This document shows, piece after piece, positions 27,034 to 41,586 of a stretch of 64,000 bases of DNA. This DNA comes from Torymus aiolomorphi (taxonomy: Eukaryota; Arthropoda; Insecta; Hymenoptera; Torymidae), in the NCBI GenBank assembly GCA_036365515.1, contig CM070873.1, positions 79,274,029 through 79,338,028 of the forward strand, written 5' to 3'. Position numbers and translations under genes: made by a program. Each line of letters starts with the position of its first letter. Positions within the stretch are counted from its first letter, which is position 1. Below the pieces are notes generated by a model. The model was not told where the DNA came from. It was given only the letters and a program-made list of their open reading frames with translations, and did no database searches.

Positions 27034-28799
27034 TAGTATACGCGCCACGGGAAGAAAATTGGCCACAGTTCACAGTTCACGTAAATTGCCACCCGAGTCG
27101 AAGGCGAGGGACTATCCAAGTTTTTTCCTCCGTAGGTGTGTAATATACTATATCTAAAATTCGGATAAATTTGTGTATTTGTAAGTACATCATATTTTTT
27201 TAAATAATTATTGATTCAAACATACATCTATATTTAACTGTTTATTTCATAGAAAGGTGACACCGACTTTTCCGAGGACTTTTCTAATCAATAAAATTTG
27301 AAAGAATATAAAAACTGAGTATTCAAACAAAATGGTCTCTTTTATCTGATTGGAAAGTAGGAAAAAATGCTATTAAAATTTAAAAGGTATAATAGGAAAG
27401 ACTAATGGGATAATGGGATTGGGCTTATATTGCACATACATATTATGGGCGATATGAAAAGGTATGCATTCATACATTATAATATTAAATGTGTTTTTAC
27501 ACTAAAAGGGGTTACCTAATGAAGTTTGTCTAAATATTATTTTAAAGCATTTGTTAAGTAGAATCTACCTAAAAGTAAGGTGGTCATTTATGCTCCCTTT
27601 TCTTTTGTACACACATGTACGCACACGCAATAATCGTATTAAAAAAAAGTTACTATTTTTGAGGATAATATTTTTTCAATACATAAATCTTATATTTCAT
27701 GCATAATAAAATAAAAACACTTCATTTATACTTAGCTAATCTATTTTTATAATTTGGTTTAAAATTTTTTATTCTAATGCTATATCATGGGTAGCTATGA
27801 CCATGAAGTGTTGCATTAATATTACTGAAATACGATCTCATATTGAAACTATTAAGATAAAATATTTTTAATTAGTCAATTTTCTTCGTATCTAAAACTG
27901 TACTGAATCTAAATGGTGTTGTTTTTATGTGTATGATAAGTAGGTAAATTAATCTGCTATTTCTTCAATGAACATTTATTATAACCCGATGTGTTGTTGT
28001 AATTTATTACATACGCACTGCCACTGTCTGCTGAGATCTAGGTCCAATTTGACGTAATTATGAAACATTGTGATTATTTTTTTCGTCACAATTTGTGAAC
28101 ATTAATCTGCAAAAGCCAATTATTGAAGCTCATTAAAGTAACATATGATCTCTGAATTTCATTATTTTGTCCTAGAAAATTTCCATCATTCAAAAAAATA
28201 ACGATCAGATTATTTAGTTAAAAAATGATCATATTTAATTGAAATTTCCAAATATCAAATGAGGTGTCTAATATGAATTGTAAGTTTCAAAAGATGCATT
28301 TCGATTGTCACATTGAATTTAAACGATAATAGTTACAATTTCGAAAATTTTGTTATTATTGCCATATATCGAGTACTCCATGTTACTTCACTGCCATCGT
28401 GCGCATCAATCATAATCAAATTACGATTAAGAAGTTTAATATTGAACCGTGCGGAATGACCAGTCGAATTTACGACACACGCGTAATTTCACCAACCATC
28501 CAACGCCCCGAATTCTGTCAAACCGAACGATGGTCAGCGAAGCATTGAGAGAAAAAAAGAAAAGAAAGACTATTAGGCTTTTTGAAAAGCGTATATACCA
28601 GTAATCAGCTGATTAACGTTCGTTTTCTACCGAAAAATGTTCTCACACGCAACGATTACCGAGCCTTGACCAAGCCCTCCCTTCCTTGTTGCCGGGAACC
28701 TTTCATATATACAGCGACGAATTGACTCTGCACTCGGGGCTCTCTAAAATCCGAGCAAAAAGGCCCATTCAGGTCCATTACCAAACGCGCGGCGTCGAA
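27034..28799. other. gene-free stretch
   Basis: AT-rich sequence without supported exons or repeats. Composition rises from about 28.38 kb toward the GC-rich 5' region of the signal-peptide gene. No minus-strand gene is seen either. Confidence 0.35.
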
Positions 28800-29586
28800 A
28801 GCAGCGCTTACGTAAAAAATGCCTCAGGAGTATAACACACGCACGAGAGAGGGACAGACCGCGTCCGTTTCCTTCCTTCCCGAACTTTTGGGCCATCCCC
28901 CGTCGGTGGTGTTTGGCACGCGCCTCAAAATACACAAGGCTCGAGAGAGAGAAAGACACACCGCGTGCGAGACGCACAGTCGCGGGCGTACATGGGGTTC
29001 TCCCTTCTTCTCGCGAGCCTCCCCCCCCATGGCGGCCGCTAGAAAGGAGCAGCCGCGAGTCTGGCGTTCGACTCGCGCGGCAGTCTACGAGGAGCGAGCC
29101 GCGCTCCTAGCAGCCAGTCACCTTTCTCTCCTCGAGTCGAGAGTGCGTATAGCGCGAGCTGTCCGCCGCGTGTAGAGAGAACTTGCCTGCGCCTGCACAT
29201 CGTGTGTGTGTGTGTGTCGATACATATATCTCCAGAGAGAGAGAGAAGGAGAGCAGAGCAGCGGCGCCCCCGCGCCACTCTCGCCCCCGAGTCGTCTCCG
29301 TCGAGCGCGCGCTTGCGAGAGCGCTTTGATCCTCCCTTATTCGCGCGCGCGCGCGCGTTGTTGTCCCTTTCGTTCGGCGAAAGTGAGAGTGCGACACGAG
29401 ACTTGCCGTTGCTTTCCTCCGCGGATTATTGTGTGCGCACTGCGGGAGGCGGGCCGTAATCGCCGATATTACGGAGAGGGCTTTAGTAATCTTCGATTAG
29501 TTCATTCGCCGTTGCGAAAGGAGCCAGCGCCGTGCAGCCGCGCGTTCATACACAAGCGCAGAGGAGAGCCTACGTATATACCCACG
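28800..29586 (+). promoter_or_regulatory. GC-rich promoter / 5' leader of the signal-peptide gene
   Basis: CpG-rich, GAGA-rich DNA immediately upstream of the signal-peptide exon: GAGAGAGAGAGAAGGAGAG near 29235, a (TG)n run at 29199-29217, and a 16-18-nt CGCG run at about 29341-29358. An initiator-like CCAGTCA occurs at 29114-29120. The leader contains upstream ATGs, including one at 29206 in the same frame as the chosen start with no intervening stop. The start site cannot be placed exactly. The region is read as promoter plus 5' UTR because it directly precedes the only exon-like segment here. Confidence 0.35.
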
Positions 29587-29638
29587 ATGCTGCTGCTCAG
29601 CAGCGTTTTGCTCGTGCTGGCCGTCGTCTCGAGGACGG
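29587..29638 (+). CDS. first coding exon: signal peptide of a secreted or membrane protein
   Basis: ATG at 29587 has A at -3 and opens MLLLSSVLLVLAVVSRT: seventeen codons of Leu/Val-rich signal peptide, followed by a 1-nt partial codon and a consensus donor (G|GTAAGT at 29638/29639). A signal-peptide exon ending in phase 1 before a very long intron is common for extracellular-domain proteins such as immunoglobulin-superfamily cell-surface proteins; that class is inferred, not shown. An in-frame ATG at 29206 could start a longer frame, but its product is repeat-like and would bury the signal peptide, so 29587 is preferred. No second coding exon was found in the following 34 kb; two recursive splice sites on the same strand suggest the intron runs beyond the window. 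Without them the call would rest on 52 nt. Confidence 0.5.
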
Positions 29639-30372
29639 GTAAGTCGTTTTTGCCGCGCTTTTGTGGCACCTTATGTATGGACTATAATACTCGGCGAGCG
29701 AATTATGCAAGTTTTTTTTTTTCTTCTTACCGGCTGGGAATTTAGACCGAGCGTTTTCCTTCCCATGTTTACGATAAGTCCTTGCGAAATTCATATTGTA
29801 ACTTTTCCGAAGAAAGGTAAGAGCTGTAGTGCCGGGCTGTCTATGCCACGCTCGGTGCTCGCGGAAAGAAACACATCGTAAAGTGCGCGCGGACGAAAAC
29901 TTTGGCGCTCTCCACAGCGAGAAAAAAAAACATAAATTATACAAGCTAAAATCCCGTTTTTACGCGAAATTATTACGTAACTTTTTCGACGGGATTATGG
30001 AATTCATTAGATTTCCGTTTTCCTTATGCTTATGTAAGCGTCACAGATATATTTGCAGTTTTATTCGAAATTATAATTTTTAGCTTTTTTTCATGAGACA
30101 GGCAATTTTATAAATTATTTGCATCGAGAATTACAAAAAAGTTATGGTGCACATTTGCGTTAAAAATGATTCTATATTACGCATGCATCCATATAAAATA
30201 TTTTTACATTAATTAATTAAAATATAAACATCTTTTATGCAAATTCCCCATAAACGTCAAGAGGTGTGAGAATATTTGTAAAAGAAGTAGTCTATGTTCT
30301 AAGATAGATGCAGCAGTTAATTTTTTCTAATTCGGTTGACATTTATGAGGAAAATTAAACGATATTTTTTTT

Positions 30373-30573
30373 ATGAAACTTTACGTAGTTATAAAATATT
30401 TCTTTTTTATTATGTTTCAATTAACACTTATATGTATCAAAGAAATGACTGCGGATGTTATTGATGTTACAGAATTTCCATGTTTTGAAAAATATGTGCA
30501 TAAATTGGTGATCGACCTTCCAATTCCTTACGCAAACCAGCGTCGAAATAAAATGAAATCACCAAAATCTTAA
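30373..30573 (+). CDS. candidate small secreted peptide (66 codons)
   Basis: A single frame in AT-rich DNA 0.74 kb after the signal-peptide exon. The N-terminus MKLYVVIKYFFFIMFQLTLI is signal-peptide-like, followed by an acidic then basic mature part with one Cys and ending in KMKSPKS. Codon use from about 30445 onward is less A/T-monotonous than the surroundings. Against it: poor start context (T at -3), no recognised family, no poly(A) hexamer close by, and location inside a long intron on the same strand. It could also be a chance frame. Confidence 0.2.
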   Translation: MKLYVVIKYFFFIMFQLTLICIKEMTADVIDVTEFPCFEKYVHKLVIDLPIPYANQRRNKMKSPKS

Positions 30574-33500
30574 GAAAATATAAAAATTCTGGAGTGTTTT
30601 TATTGCACTTATACCTTGGCTCAAATTCTACATTAAACTAGTAGTATATTTCAAAACCCGCACGACCACAACAAATGCATCGACGATAAAGTTTCACTTT
30701 AAACCAGCCTAGAAATCATCCGTATTACACATTCCCGGTATTATAAAATCAATTTCACTCGGATCTAAAGATAAACGCGATACAGCGAACAGGCTCCAAA
30801 TGACCCACATTTCACTCGTGAAAACCTAATTGTACACTGCGGCGCACAAAAGTACATAAAACATATCACGCGCTTGCGCTCCAGCTCCGGAGCACAATCG
30901 AATTTCGAAATCTAATTTATTAAATCGAGCGGAGCAATTTTCCCACTCACCAAATGAAATCCGACTCGTTGAGCGCTGCAGCCACGCACTTATACGCGCG
31001 AATTTCCCATGACGGCGGCGCGTGTCATAACGCGTTCGTTTAATTAACCGAAAACCTTCTCTTCGTAGAAAGAGCGGAAAGAAAAAAATATCCCGCAGTA
31101 GGAAGCTGGAGTATACGCGACAATCGCGTGGCGCCCCGCGAGCTCAGTCACACAAACGTGCGAATCCCGCGAAAGTTCATTATACGGAGTCAACGCGCTC
31201 CAGTCTCGCAGCGACTTGATAATTGAGAAACTGCTCGGATAGAAGCGCCTAATCGCGCGTTATTAGAGAGCCGCGGGAGATGTCTATATAGTACATAGTA
31301 ATCCGTCAAAAAGGTATACAGGCGCACCTGCAGCTTCGTATATAGCTCTGAGCGATCCATTAAATCGACAGGAAAAATTGCTCTCGATTCGGACGAGCCC
31401 CGCGGCCGTATCGCGACTTTGCGCAACGCTTGGTATTCTCTCTCCTTCTCTCGCTCGCACGAAATCCAGTTCTCGATGTAGGGGGAGAACCGCGGGAGCA
31501 CAGCACCCGAGGGTAGCCCGCGGGGGTGCCGTTAAATTCCAACGCAATCGAACAAAGAGATGTCGACAAATGAGGTACGAAAATTCGCGCCTGCAATTGT
31601 AACGAGGGCACTTGCTCCGCTTGTCCGCCTTCTGTCGAATTTGTCGAAATATTTATTGCCGTGCGAGTTATTGCCGCGCGAGTCGCTGGACCAATAAGCG
31701 TGAATTTCGTTTCTCCCATCACCGTGTGTTCGACTAATTGAGAGAAAAAATGCTTTTCGAAAATTGTGTAAAATCCAATGGGGCAATAATTCAAAAGCAT
31801 AATAATCGGCATTTGCATACAAAAGATTCCGTGGCGCTCTTCAATTGTAGTCTCTTATCGCGCTATACACATCAGTTTACTCGTTGCATAAGAAAATAAA
31901 AAGAATTTCACAGAAATCCATTCTTCGCTGCGCGTAATCGCGGGGGGATCCTGTATTAGGAAATTAACATTATCATTTCGAGAGCAGGTGGTTTTTGTAA
32001 AAATTATTTATTGCTATATTATACGCGTATCATTTTTCCAACGATATCCATCTCGCCTCATTGTGTATACGCATATAATTCGCCGCATGCAACCGGGAAG
32101 AACTCTCTAAGAATCTTCCAAAGAGTCGTATGTATCGAGCGTTAAAAGAAAAAATACAAAGCAGCAAACTGACTGGCTTTGTAAAAACGGCCTTTAATTA
32201 TCTAATTCCGCAGTTAAGGAGAGCCCCGTCGTAACCCAATGACTTAACCGTGTAACAACTTTCCAGCGAGCGGGAGCCGATAGTGCAGCTCGTTCTCGCG
32301 AACGTATCAAAAGCCGTTAAACGCGCGTAAACAGCCGCGCGAGTGCGCTCTAAATAAATACCTTTTTTTCTCCTCGCTTGCTCGCATATACGACCCAACG
32401 AATTTCCCTTTCACCGCCACTCGGTAGCCAATACTTACATCCGGGTCGCGTGCACACGCGCGCGCGCCAGCCAGCCAGAAAGCCAGCTCGCCGTTCTCGT
32501 AAATCTCCAAATCACCCTCAGCTTCCGCGTGTCAAAAGTTTCGGAGAGCGAGAGAGGGAGAGAAAGAGATGGAAGTGTGCCGAGGCCTTACGGGAGAGCA
32601 ACCCTCGAGGCCTTTTTGCAATCGGCCGGCCCGACTCGCTTTTTCGCAATGCTCGCTGCGCGACGTCGATCGCGGCCGAGAGCGCTCGATTAGACGCTCA
32701 GATTACATTGATTTTGCGCGCGAGCAAGCTTATGCGCTGCTGTACATATATATCTACACGCGTCCGCGTGCCGGGTTTCTTCACGCGCATGCTAATTCGA
32801 GAGCGCGGGGGATAACGTCTGTTGGACGAATTGTAGCGCCAGTGTTTTTCGATTTTTTTCGAAGCTACTTTGCTGTTTTTAGTTTGGAAGTCTTTAATGG
32901 TGTACGTTTATTCTTTGCTGGTTCGTCTATTTTTATAAATGTGGATGGTCTCATGTGCAGAAAGATTTTTAAACGAGGTTACTAAATTCGACCTGTTAAT
33001 ATTATAATTACTTTCCTTATAAACAAGATAGTTCTTAATCAGCTTTATAATTTCTTAAATTCTAGGAAATAGATTCACTTATCTTTTTAATTAATTACAG
33101 CTGATGAGATTGAAGTAAGTTATCAGATTTCAAAGAAAGTTGATAAAAGCTCTTGAACAAATTCATAAAAACTAAAGTTTTTCAAGGCTATTAGAAGATT
33201 ACGTAAATAATTTAAATGTAACCATGTGTCGGTCATTTTCAGTAAAATAGCCTTACACTTTTCGCAACGTTATTATAAAAAATTTACCAGAATTTTCCTG
33301 TAAACTAGTTAGGTTGGTTAAATTCAGCACATGAATTATAGAATAATTTAAGATATATAGATCAATGCACATAAGGTTTTAGCAATGTTTCATACAACGA
33401 TATAGTTCCCTGCAGAGTTCAACCGGTCGTAAGGCATATACCATTCAACGTCTCTTCGAATGCATTATAACCGATAATTCAGGTTAATTAATATCTCATA

Positions 33501-36500
33501 ATAAATATACCGTAACAAATAATCAGAATTTTTCAGAAAATGTCTTATATCTCATATCTCGAATTTACGATAGCACCTTGCAATAATCAAGTGCACGCGC
33601 GCTGCGCCGTAACTCCTCACAAGAAGACAGCGGCCAGACGCGTGTAGAGCGCATTACTCAACATTCGTAATATAACATTGAATAATAATACAAGCTGCGC
33701 GCTAACTGTAAATCGTCGAGCGCGCGCGGGCACTATACTCGCGGCTATATAACTTTAACGCTTGGGCTTGTAAACACTCGCTCATTATATTCCATAGACG
33801 GCGAGAGGGAGGCGGTCCATCATTAGCATACAGCGAGATGAACTTGCAGTGCAGCCGAATGTACCGTTCGCTGAACTCGCGTAAAAGAGCAGCTCGTTAC
33901 ACACCGGTATTTCACTCTCGGCCATTCGTCGCATTTCGATTCATTGTTAGCGCGGACTCGTTCCGATAATTGGCGCTGGTGCAGCCGTCTGGAGTTTTGA
34001 GGAAAAGTGTATGTGCACCCAGACCGATTGTGATTCAGCTCGCCCGGTGATTAGGACATATAATGAAATTATGTCGTGATTAAAAAATCAATTATTGGGG
34101 TACTTTCTCTTGTCTGCTGTATATATCTGAGGCGGCAGTCGTCTATCATCAAACGAACCTTTATGCGATTAAAGTAGTTCTGTTTTTTTATGTTCCTATG
34201 TACTTATAACGCGCGACGATGATTTTGATATATTGGTTTTTTATTGCGGGAAAATTCAGCGATTTCTCGGTACGTACTTAACAAGCTGAGGTCAAGGTTT
34301 AAGCAACGTAGCCAATTATTTCAACACGGCGATCGCATACATTCGGTTAAAATTCAAGGCTTCAGTGCAACACTTCATCGACGAGACTGTTGAAACCCTT
34401 TGTAATAAACTTCGTAGCACTAAAATTATCCTTAAAATATGAGTTTTCCTACAGCGTATCTGAATTACTACACGGGCATATTTTGACTTTCTAAGAAGCG
34501 TGATTTACGCGCTTTTATTTCAGATACATTATTCGTGTGAGTATGTGAAGGTATTATTACGACATTGTTTAGAAAATTACAGCTAACTTAAATAAGGCGT
34601 CGGTTGATGATTTTATTATCCGATTACACATTACAAGGATATTCAGATTTATGGAAAGTAGTGCATCATTTAAAATTTTTGATGGTTTGAAAAATTCAAT
34701 AGTGCTGAATTTACCTACCTATTGTAAGGCAGTTATGTTCTACTTAACGAACCGTCTGTACGTCTTATTACGGTATAAGAATGTAAAATTTACAAATCAT
34801 TCGCTTTTATTAGGCATTTCTCATATGATAAAAATCGCAAGCCACGTTAATAACGTATCATCACCTTTTGTTACGTGATCGTAGTTTCCACAATGACTAG
34901 AATGATTCTTCCCAATGTTGTTAGAAAATACAAAACCTTCGACTAATCACAACTCAAACATAATAATATCTTGGTTAACGTTTCTCACTATAAACAAATT
35001 AAAAATATATACACCTTTTCAATTAAAATTCTTCTAATATTCCAAAACACCCGTCGTTAAATTTCCCTATAAGTTTTCAACGCGTTATGAATTGCCTGCA
35101 CGAAACAGACCCAAGCATCGAGTCATTCAATCATAACGGTCACCAATAAATCTCTCCCACGAAATAATGCTCATTCCCACTTGTCCGTCACTCGTAGCCC
35201 TTCCTCCTCCACCCACACATTACACTTACCGTGCAGTTCGCAAAAATTCAACCACAAACCCCTTACTCATCGGATTTAATCCGGCCTCTACTTACCGCGG
35301 CAGCAGCGCACTACTCCCCTCCTCTTTCCGTTACGCCCGCGACGTAGGCGCTATAGGCGTTCGCCAATTTCGCCTTGTCCGCCGCGCGAGCTCATTGTGC
35401 ATCGCGACCAAGGCTAGCGCGCCCTCGATTAAGAAAGGCGCGATACGCCGTCCCTCTCGTTCTTTTTCTGCCCGCTGCGCGAGCGACGTGTTTTCGTCGG
35501 AAAATTGCTAGACGGAGCGCATCACAGGAGTTTGTTAGAACTTGGCGTGCGTGGCATCTCAAGAATTTTCGCGACGTATTTTAATCGCTCGACAGTGTAT
35601 AGCTGAGATTTTAGGTTATAGCCGAAGGGAATGGAAAAGGTTTGGTCACTGTTGCGTTGCAACGTGGATGATGAATAAATAGGTTGCGGGTTCAAGGACA
35701 CTAGATTTAAATGGTGATTAATGGCTGGATTGTTAACGACATATTTTTGGTGCGGGAATCCAAACGGATCGTATCTAATTAACTCCGTAGGTCAGATCTA
35801 ATCTCCTGTATAGTAATTTTTCTCGAGCTTTCATGTTTGATCAGAGGCATGCCCGCAGCGCCCTCCATAGGTCAGTCAAAGCCGATCAGAGTACCCAATC
35901 GAAGGCTAATCGACCGTAATTGATAGAGTCGATCGTCGTTGCGACGCAGCCTAATTATCAGGAATCCGCTTGGTCACGTCTCGGCACGCTGTATCTGGCC
36001 GGGCGAAATTCGGGTTAGCTGTACAGACTCCCGCGCTCGCTCGCCTATTAACCTGACTGCGCGACTCCCGATCGCGCACGTGCGATCAGCTGTTCGCAGC
36101 GCGCGTGTAGCGTCCACGGAGCCGAGAGCTAATCGTGAGTGATCGCGGGCCTGATCGTGCATCACGTTTTCTGCACCGTTCGCTTCATCAGCGCGCGTTT
36201 TTGATGGCTTGATTGATGCGGTGCAACGTCCAACGAGCTACCTGAAAACCTCGCATGCATTTCTCTTTTATGCTCCCTTAGATGCGTTTATTATAATAAT
36301 AATATAAGCGTATACGTTATATTATATACGATTCGCTAGAAATTTCTCTTGATTTATCATTCCGATACAACGCTGACTATAAAAGGAATGACTCTTGCAG
36401 TCGAGAAATTGCGGAGAGTATATATGCATCATTGCGAAACGACGTGATGATATGCTCAAAACTACACCTTCTTGCCGGCATTCTATATCGCTCCTCAGAA

Positions 36501-37057
36501 GGAATGAAGAGTCGGGCGCGCAAAAACGCGCGAGCGCAACAATAAAATGAACATCCTCGACAAGTTAATCAGCAGACTTGCACACGTGCGCGCGGGAGCA
36601 TCATTAGGCGCGCTAATTACTGTCCAACTCAGCTAGCTCACGATTTTTCCACGACTTTTCCCGATGAAAAACCGTCGTTATATAGCACCACGCTTATAAA
36701 TTCCTAGGTGCGCAACGAGCTTGCCTCTCTCTCTCGCTCACTTTCTGTCCCTCTTATATGCAATCCACACAATGCAAATAACGATATATACGCTCTCCTT
36801 GCGCGCATTCCACCTTGCGCTCGCTTGTGGGCTCGAAATAATTAGCATCGTTCGGATCACTTATTATAGCGAGCGCGACAATGCGCTTATATGTAAGTAA
36901 CGCGCACGGACACCTTGGCATTCCCTCTCGCGCGGCGATATAATTTTTCGTCGCCGGGCATAGCTCGGATAACTCGCTCGCGCGGGCCAATTAAAAAATT
37001 GGAATGCGCGCTTTCGCGCTGCGTTGATATTTTACGGGAAAATAAGTAGTAAGTACA

Positions 37058-37087
37058 TGTGTGTGTGTGTGTGTGTTTGTGTGTATA
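37058..37087. repeat. (TG)n microsatellite
   Basis: Alternating TG/GT run of about 30 bp with one TTT interruption, next to a CpG-rich island. Confidence 0.8.
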
Positions 37088-40000
37088 CAATGAGATCATG
37101 AATAATGTATCGGCGAGGCAAAAAGTTCCCGCGTTTCGGGGATAATTGACGTCGTTGGTTTTTGAAGGTAGCGGGGAGCGTCTGTGTATCACTGATCAAA
37201 GCTGTCGACTCAATTTGACGTAATAAGAAGCGCACTACGGAGCCTTGCGATCGGCTTTATTTTAATTATTTTAATGAGGTTTATACGACTATGTAGCCGT
37301 TTCGAAATAATTCTAATTTGTGCTGAAATTATCCCGTAAATGAGGTGTAATGTGTCTAATTTTTCCATCATTTTGATAGACGTCAATCTAAGGGTATCCA
37401 GTGGGCAATTTAATAATACACCGCTATTAATGAACGTTTATCCATTAGTGTATAAGGTATCTCGCAAGATCTGCTACTTTCAACTTACTTAATTATTTTA
37501 ATTTAATATACATTTATATTTTGTTTATTTTAACGATTGCATTAATTAATTTAAATATTAATTTCCTTATTGACTTAAAACTCCGAAAAATATTTTATTA
37601 AATAAATAAAAAAAAAATTAATTTTTATTATCCATGATAAATATTTCATCGATAAATCATGAGGTTTCTATAAAAGTGCACCCGCGGTGTATATAAATAA
37701 ACCGCGGCGCAAAAATCAGTTATACGATCAATAAAAATCGATCGATAGCACACTATAACACTCGCAAAATTTACACTTCCAGAAACCTTATACTCCCTAT
37801 CGACACTGTGTAAAAAAATGCCACCGCAGGCACGCCGTTCATCTCCCGACTTCACGCCCCCTCGCTCTGTTGTACACCCGCGCACTATACTCACCCCCGT
37901 CGGAGCTCGGTGAAAAAATCACCGCGTTTACTACTGCACGTATACATTTCTCCCGAGACGGATTCTCACTGCGTGTATATATTCAGTTACCCCTCTGTTC
38001 CTGCACCCGCACTCATTCGCTTTTTCTCCGCGCGCGTAAACCGAAATTTACGGCGACGCTCGCGGCTTTTACTGCCGGATGCGCTACGTTTCCCGCGGTC
38101 ACTCGAACTTTATGCTTCTCTCCTGGCGCGCGCAGTTTTAGTGCCTCCCTTGTTTGAATCTAATTTATCTCGTAGCGCGCGATACTCGCCCTCGCGGAGA
38201 TAGTTTCGAACTCTCTGAGCGATAATGATTATTTAGACGCGCGGCCGCTCGCAGGATTAGAGCGTTATTTATTATCAATTAGAGGTAGGTACGTGCTGGC
38301 GAGCTGATTTGCATAGGGGCGCGAGAGAGCGCGCGCACGCGCGCTTAGAGGCATAGATCTCTGAGTTATGGTCGCTGGGTAAACAAGCTCCGGGCTTCGT
38401 TATATGCCTCGCGCGAGGTTCTATATATCTACTTGCGCTTTATGGAGTCCGAGAGGGTTAATACGGTGCGGTGCAAGAGAGTTCATTTCTCATTCGGACT
38501 CTGCAATTTTCAGGGTTTCAGCAATGCGAGCGGAATAACTTTTTTCAAGATTTATTTCGTTGCTGCTGCTGCTACTGCTGTAGCTTGCGCTGCGCTTACG
38601 ATAAATGTCGGGCAGCGCTTGAATATTCACTTGCTTTACGTTTCGCGAATGCTTGGAGGAAAATATATATTTTTCGTTTTTTTTTTGGGTTAGAAGGATA
38701 AATAAGTATTCAATTATTTTAAAACGAGAGCTATGGATGCTAAAATTATTAATAATACAATATTTATATAAAATGCAATGATGTTTGATTTTTATTTAAA
38801 TACAAGCGAAATAATTATTTTAGTATTGTTACACTGACACACGCATACAATAATTAATAACAAGTGTTAATAAAAAGAACAACATTTAATTTATTCAAGG
38901 TCGTAAAATCATACGATAAAACGTATTGTCAATAACAAGCACTCGAATCAACTAACTAAAAAACTAAATTGAATCGAGAACAACAAACTAATCGTTTAGC
39001 AACGCTTTTGTTTTTTTCATGTTCGATGACAATAGATTAATAATACATAACAGTATAATAACTTCAAAAGTTTTTAACCTAAAATCTCGAGCTCCAAATA
39101 AACTTTTTGAATTATAATTGTTTTACCTTATTACATGAAACGTTATTATCAAATTATATCTTCATTATAATAAAAATATCTCAACCTAAATCGCACCATT
39201 GATGCAAGACTATTAAAAAGCTACCCATTTTACGGAAATTTTTAATTTTCGAATAACGTTCATATACACACGCTTCATGCCCACATCTCGCAAATAGATT
39301 ACACAAGCTCGCGCGCGTTCCCCTTGCGATTCGAATTTACGAATTGGAAAGTAAAAGTAGCCGCTACAGAACCTCCGGCAACGCCGCCAGAAATATCAAA
39401 TTCGTGCCGGTACCGAGGACACACGCAGCCAATAACAAAACACATACGTATAACACAGCATAGAGGTACCACATGGCGCGGGGTCAGGTCACGATTATTT
39501 CGCTTCGCCGCACGAACGATTTCGTCCGCGCGCGATGCGCCGATGCGCGCAGACGATGACAGAGTAATGACATAATGCTCGCCGTGGACGACGCGGTGCA
39601 CGGATAATAAAATATACCGATGATGATGAAGCCGAGCTCTCTCTCTCTTTCTCTCTCTCTCGCGCGCTAAACACGGAATCGCCTCGAGCTGTAGAGAGGC
39701 CGCGACGTGTATAATAGTTGCCTATAGACTACTGGAGGCTGTGCGGAGGAAAAACTGTTATTATTCAACGCGTGCGTGTATCAGGGGGGCGTTCTTCATT
39801 TTTCACTCGCTACGTTGCTCCAGGTGTGCGTTTTATATGCGCGATTAATTGGAGAATGCTTAGTTTTTGAAGTGTATATTATGTTCGTTAAACGGAGAGT
39901 TACGTTGAAAGTATAATACACTGCTGTGATTATATTGATGAGCAGATCGGCCGCTATACTTCGTCGCTAAAGATAATGCACTAAAATCTCTTTTTGGCTT

Positions 40001-41459
40001 ATTTGACCATCATGAATCAGTAGAGATTACATGACTGTGTGCCTATACCTTACACTCACTTTAAGAATATACCTTTCAAATAAAATTAATAACTTCGGTT
40101 AAAATTCACGGAAAATACGCGGGTAACATTATTGATAATAATTATTGTAATATTTTTTCAGATAGAGCGTAATACCCGTACTATTCCCAAAACTATTTAT
40201 GCATATAATTGCAGTAAAATAATACACCACCACCGCGCGCTCCCATTGATAATACCATTGTAGAACGCGGCCGATACAATGCAACGCTCCCATCGAGTCT
40301 TCCGGTGAAATCCGTGCGCTCGCTCCCGCGTATATATAAATTTGCAAACCATCGCTTTTTTTATTGTTACAATTTGTATATCCACCAATCGACTTTCTTC
40401 CGCGCGATATTTCAATATTAAAATACGAGAAAGTGCAGCGCGCGCGGACGATGCCGGGCTCGCGATACACGCTGCGCGCTATATATGCAGCCGCCGCCAT
40501 TGTATACAAATGAAAGAGGGAGTATATATATAGCAGTAGCGCGAAGAAAGCGAACTCGCACTACTGTCTGCGCCTCGCTGATTATTCGGAAATCCGGAAT
40601 TCCGCATAAAAATACGCGGAACGCGATGGCGAATTAGCCCGCGCCGCGATATTATAAATTCGAATCGTGCTGCCGGTCAATGACGCGCTATCGATGTGAG
40701 CCGCCCGGTGTGGTCCTTATGGCTGCGGCGGTAGATGAAACGCGCGTATTAACGCACAAATTATACAAGTCGTAGGTGTGATATAACCGGCTATCCCGAT
40801 ACGTAATTAAGAGGCTCTCGAATTTATGGGACGACTCGACGGCGATTATTTTATACTGACGCCCGCGAGATTTTAAAGCCCGTGCACACGCGCAACCCGC
40901 GCGGCTAACGAGATAAACTGCCGAACGGTTACTAGCGCCGGAGTGTTTTTAAAGCTGCGCATTCGTATACGACGTTAAATTCAAGTATGTGCACGATTAA
41001 CGAGGACTCGCCGCGTAAATATCTCACGCGTGCGCTGCGGCGTTTTTGTTTACGAAGAGGTCAATTATCTTAATGGAACGCTGGGGCCCGAAAAAACCCA
41101 CCTCGCCGCGGGTGAAAGAGACAGATAATCTACATCCTGTGGCGAAAAAAAGCCTTATATTTCGAAGGTAATTTTCCCGGCGTTACGTAAGCTTTCTCTC
41201 TCTCTCTTTCACTCGGCAGCAAACGTATACCTACACCATTTCTTTCCGAGGTAAAAACTCGAGGCGCGCTCGCGCGGGCATTAACTAATTTCCGAAAACT
41301 CCGCTGAGAGAGAGATGACTTGCAGCGATATACACGAGACTTACTCCACGTCTTCGTCGCCGTAACGGAAAAATTTAAGAGCAGCGCCGAAAAACACTCT
41401 GAATAGCACAAAAAAAGGAGACGTGGAAAGGAGAAAGAGCTATATTGCGGTCGTGAATA

Positions 41460-41460
<1 letters not shown>

Positions 41461-41484
<24 letters not shown>
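41461..41484. repeat. (GT)n microsatellite
   Basis: Pure GT run of 12 units, about 100 bp upstream of the palindromic element at 41587. Confidence 0.9.
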
Positions 41485-41490
<6 letters not shown>

Positions 41491-41586
41491 GATAACCGGT
41501 GTTGATTAACGAGGGTGTCCGAGCACCGCGTGCGACCTCGAAATTTTTAGGAAGATTTGACCACTCTTTTTAAATGTAGTTTTACT

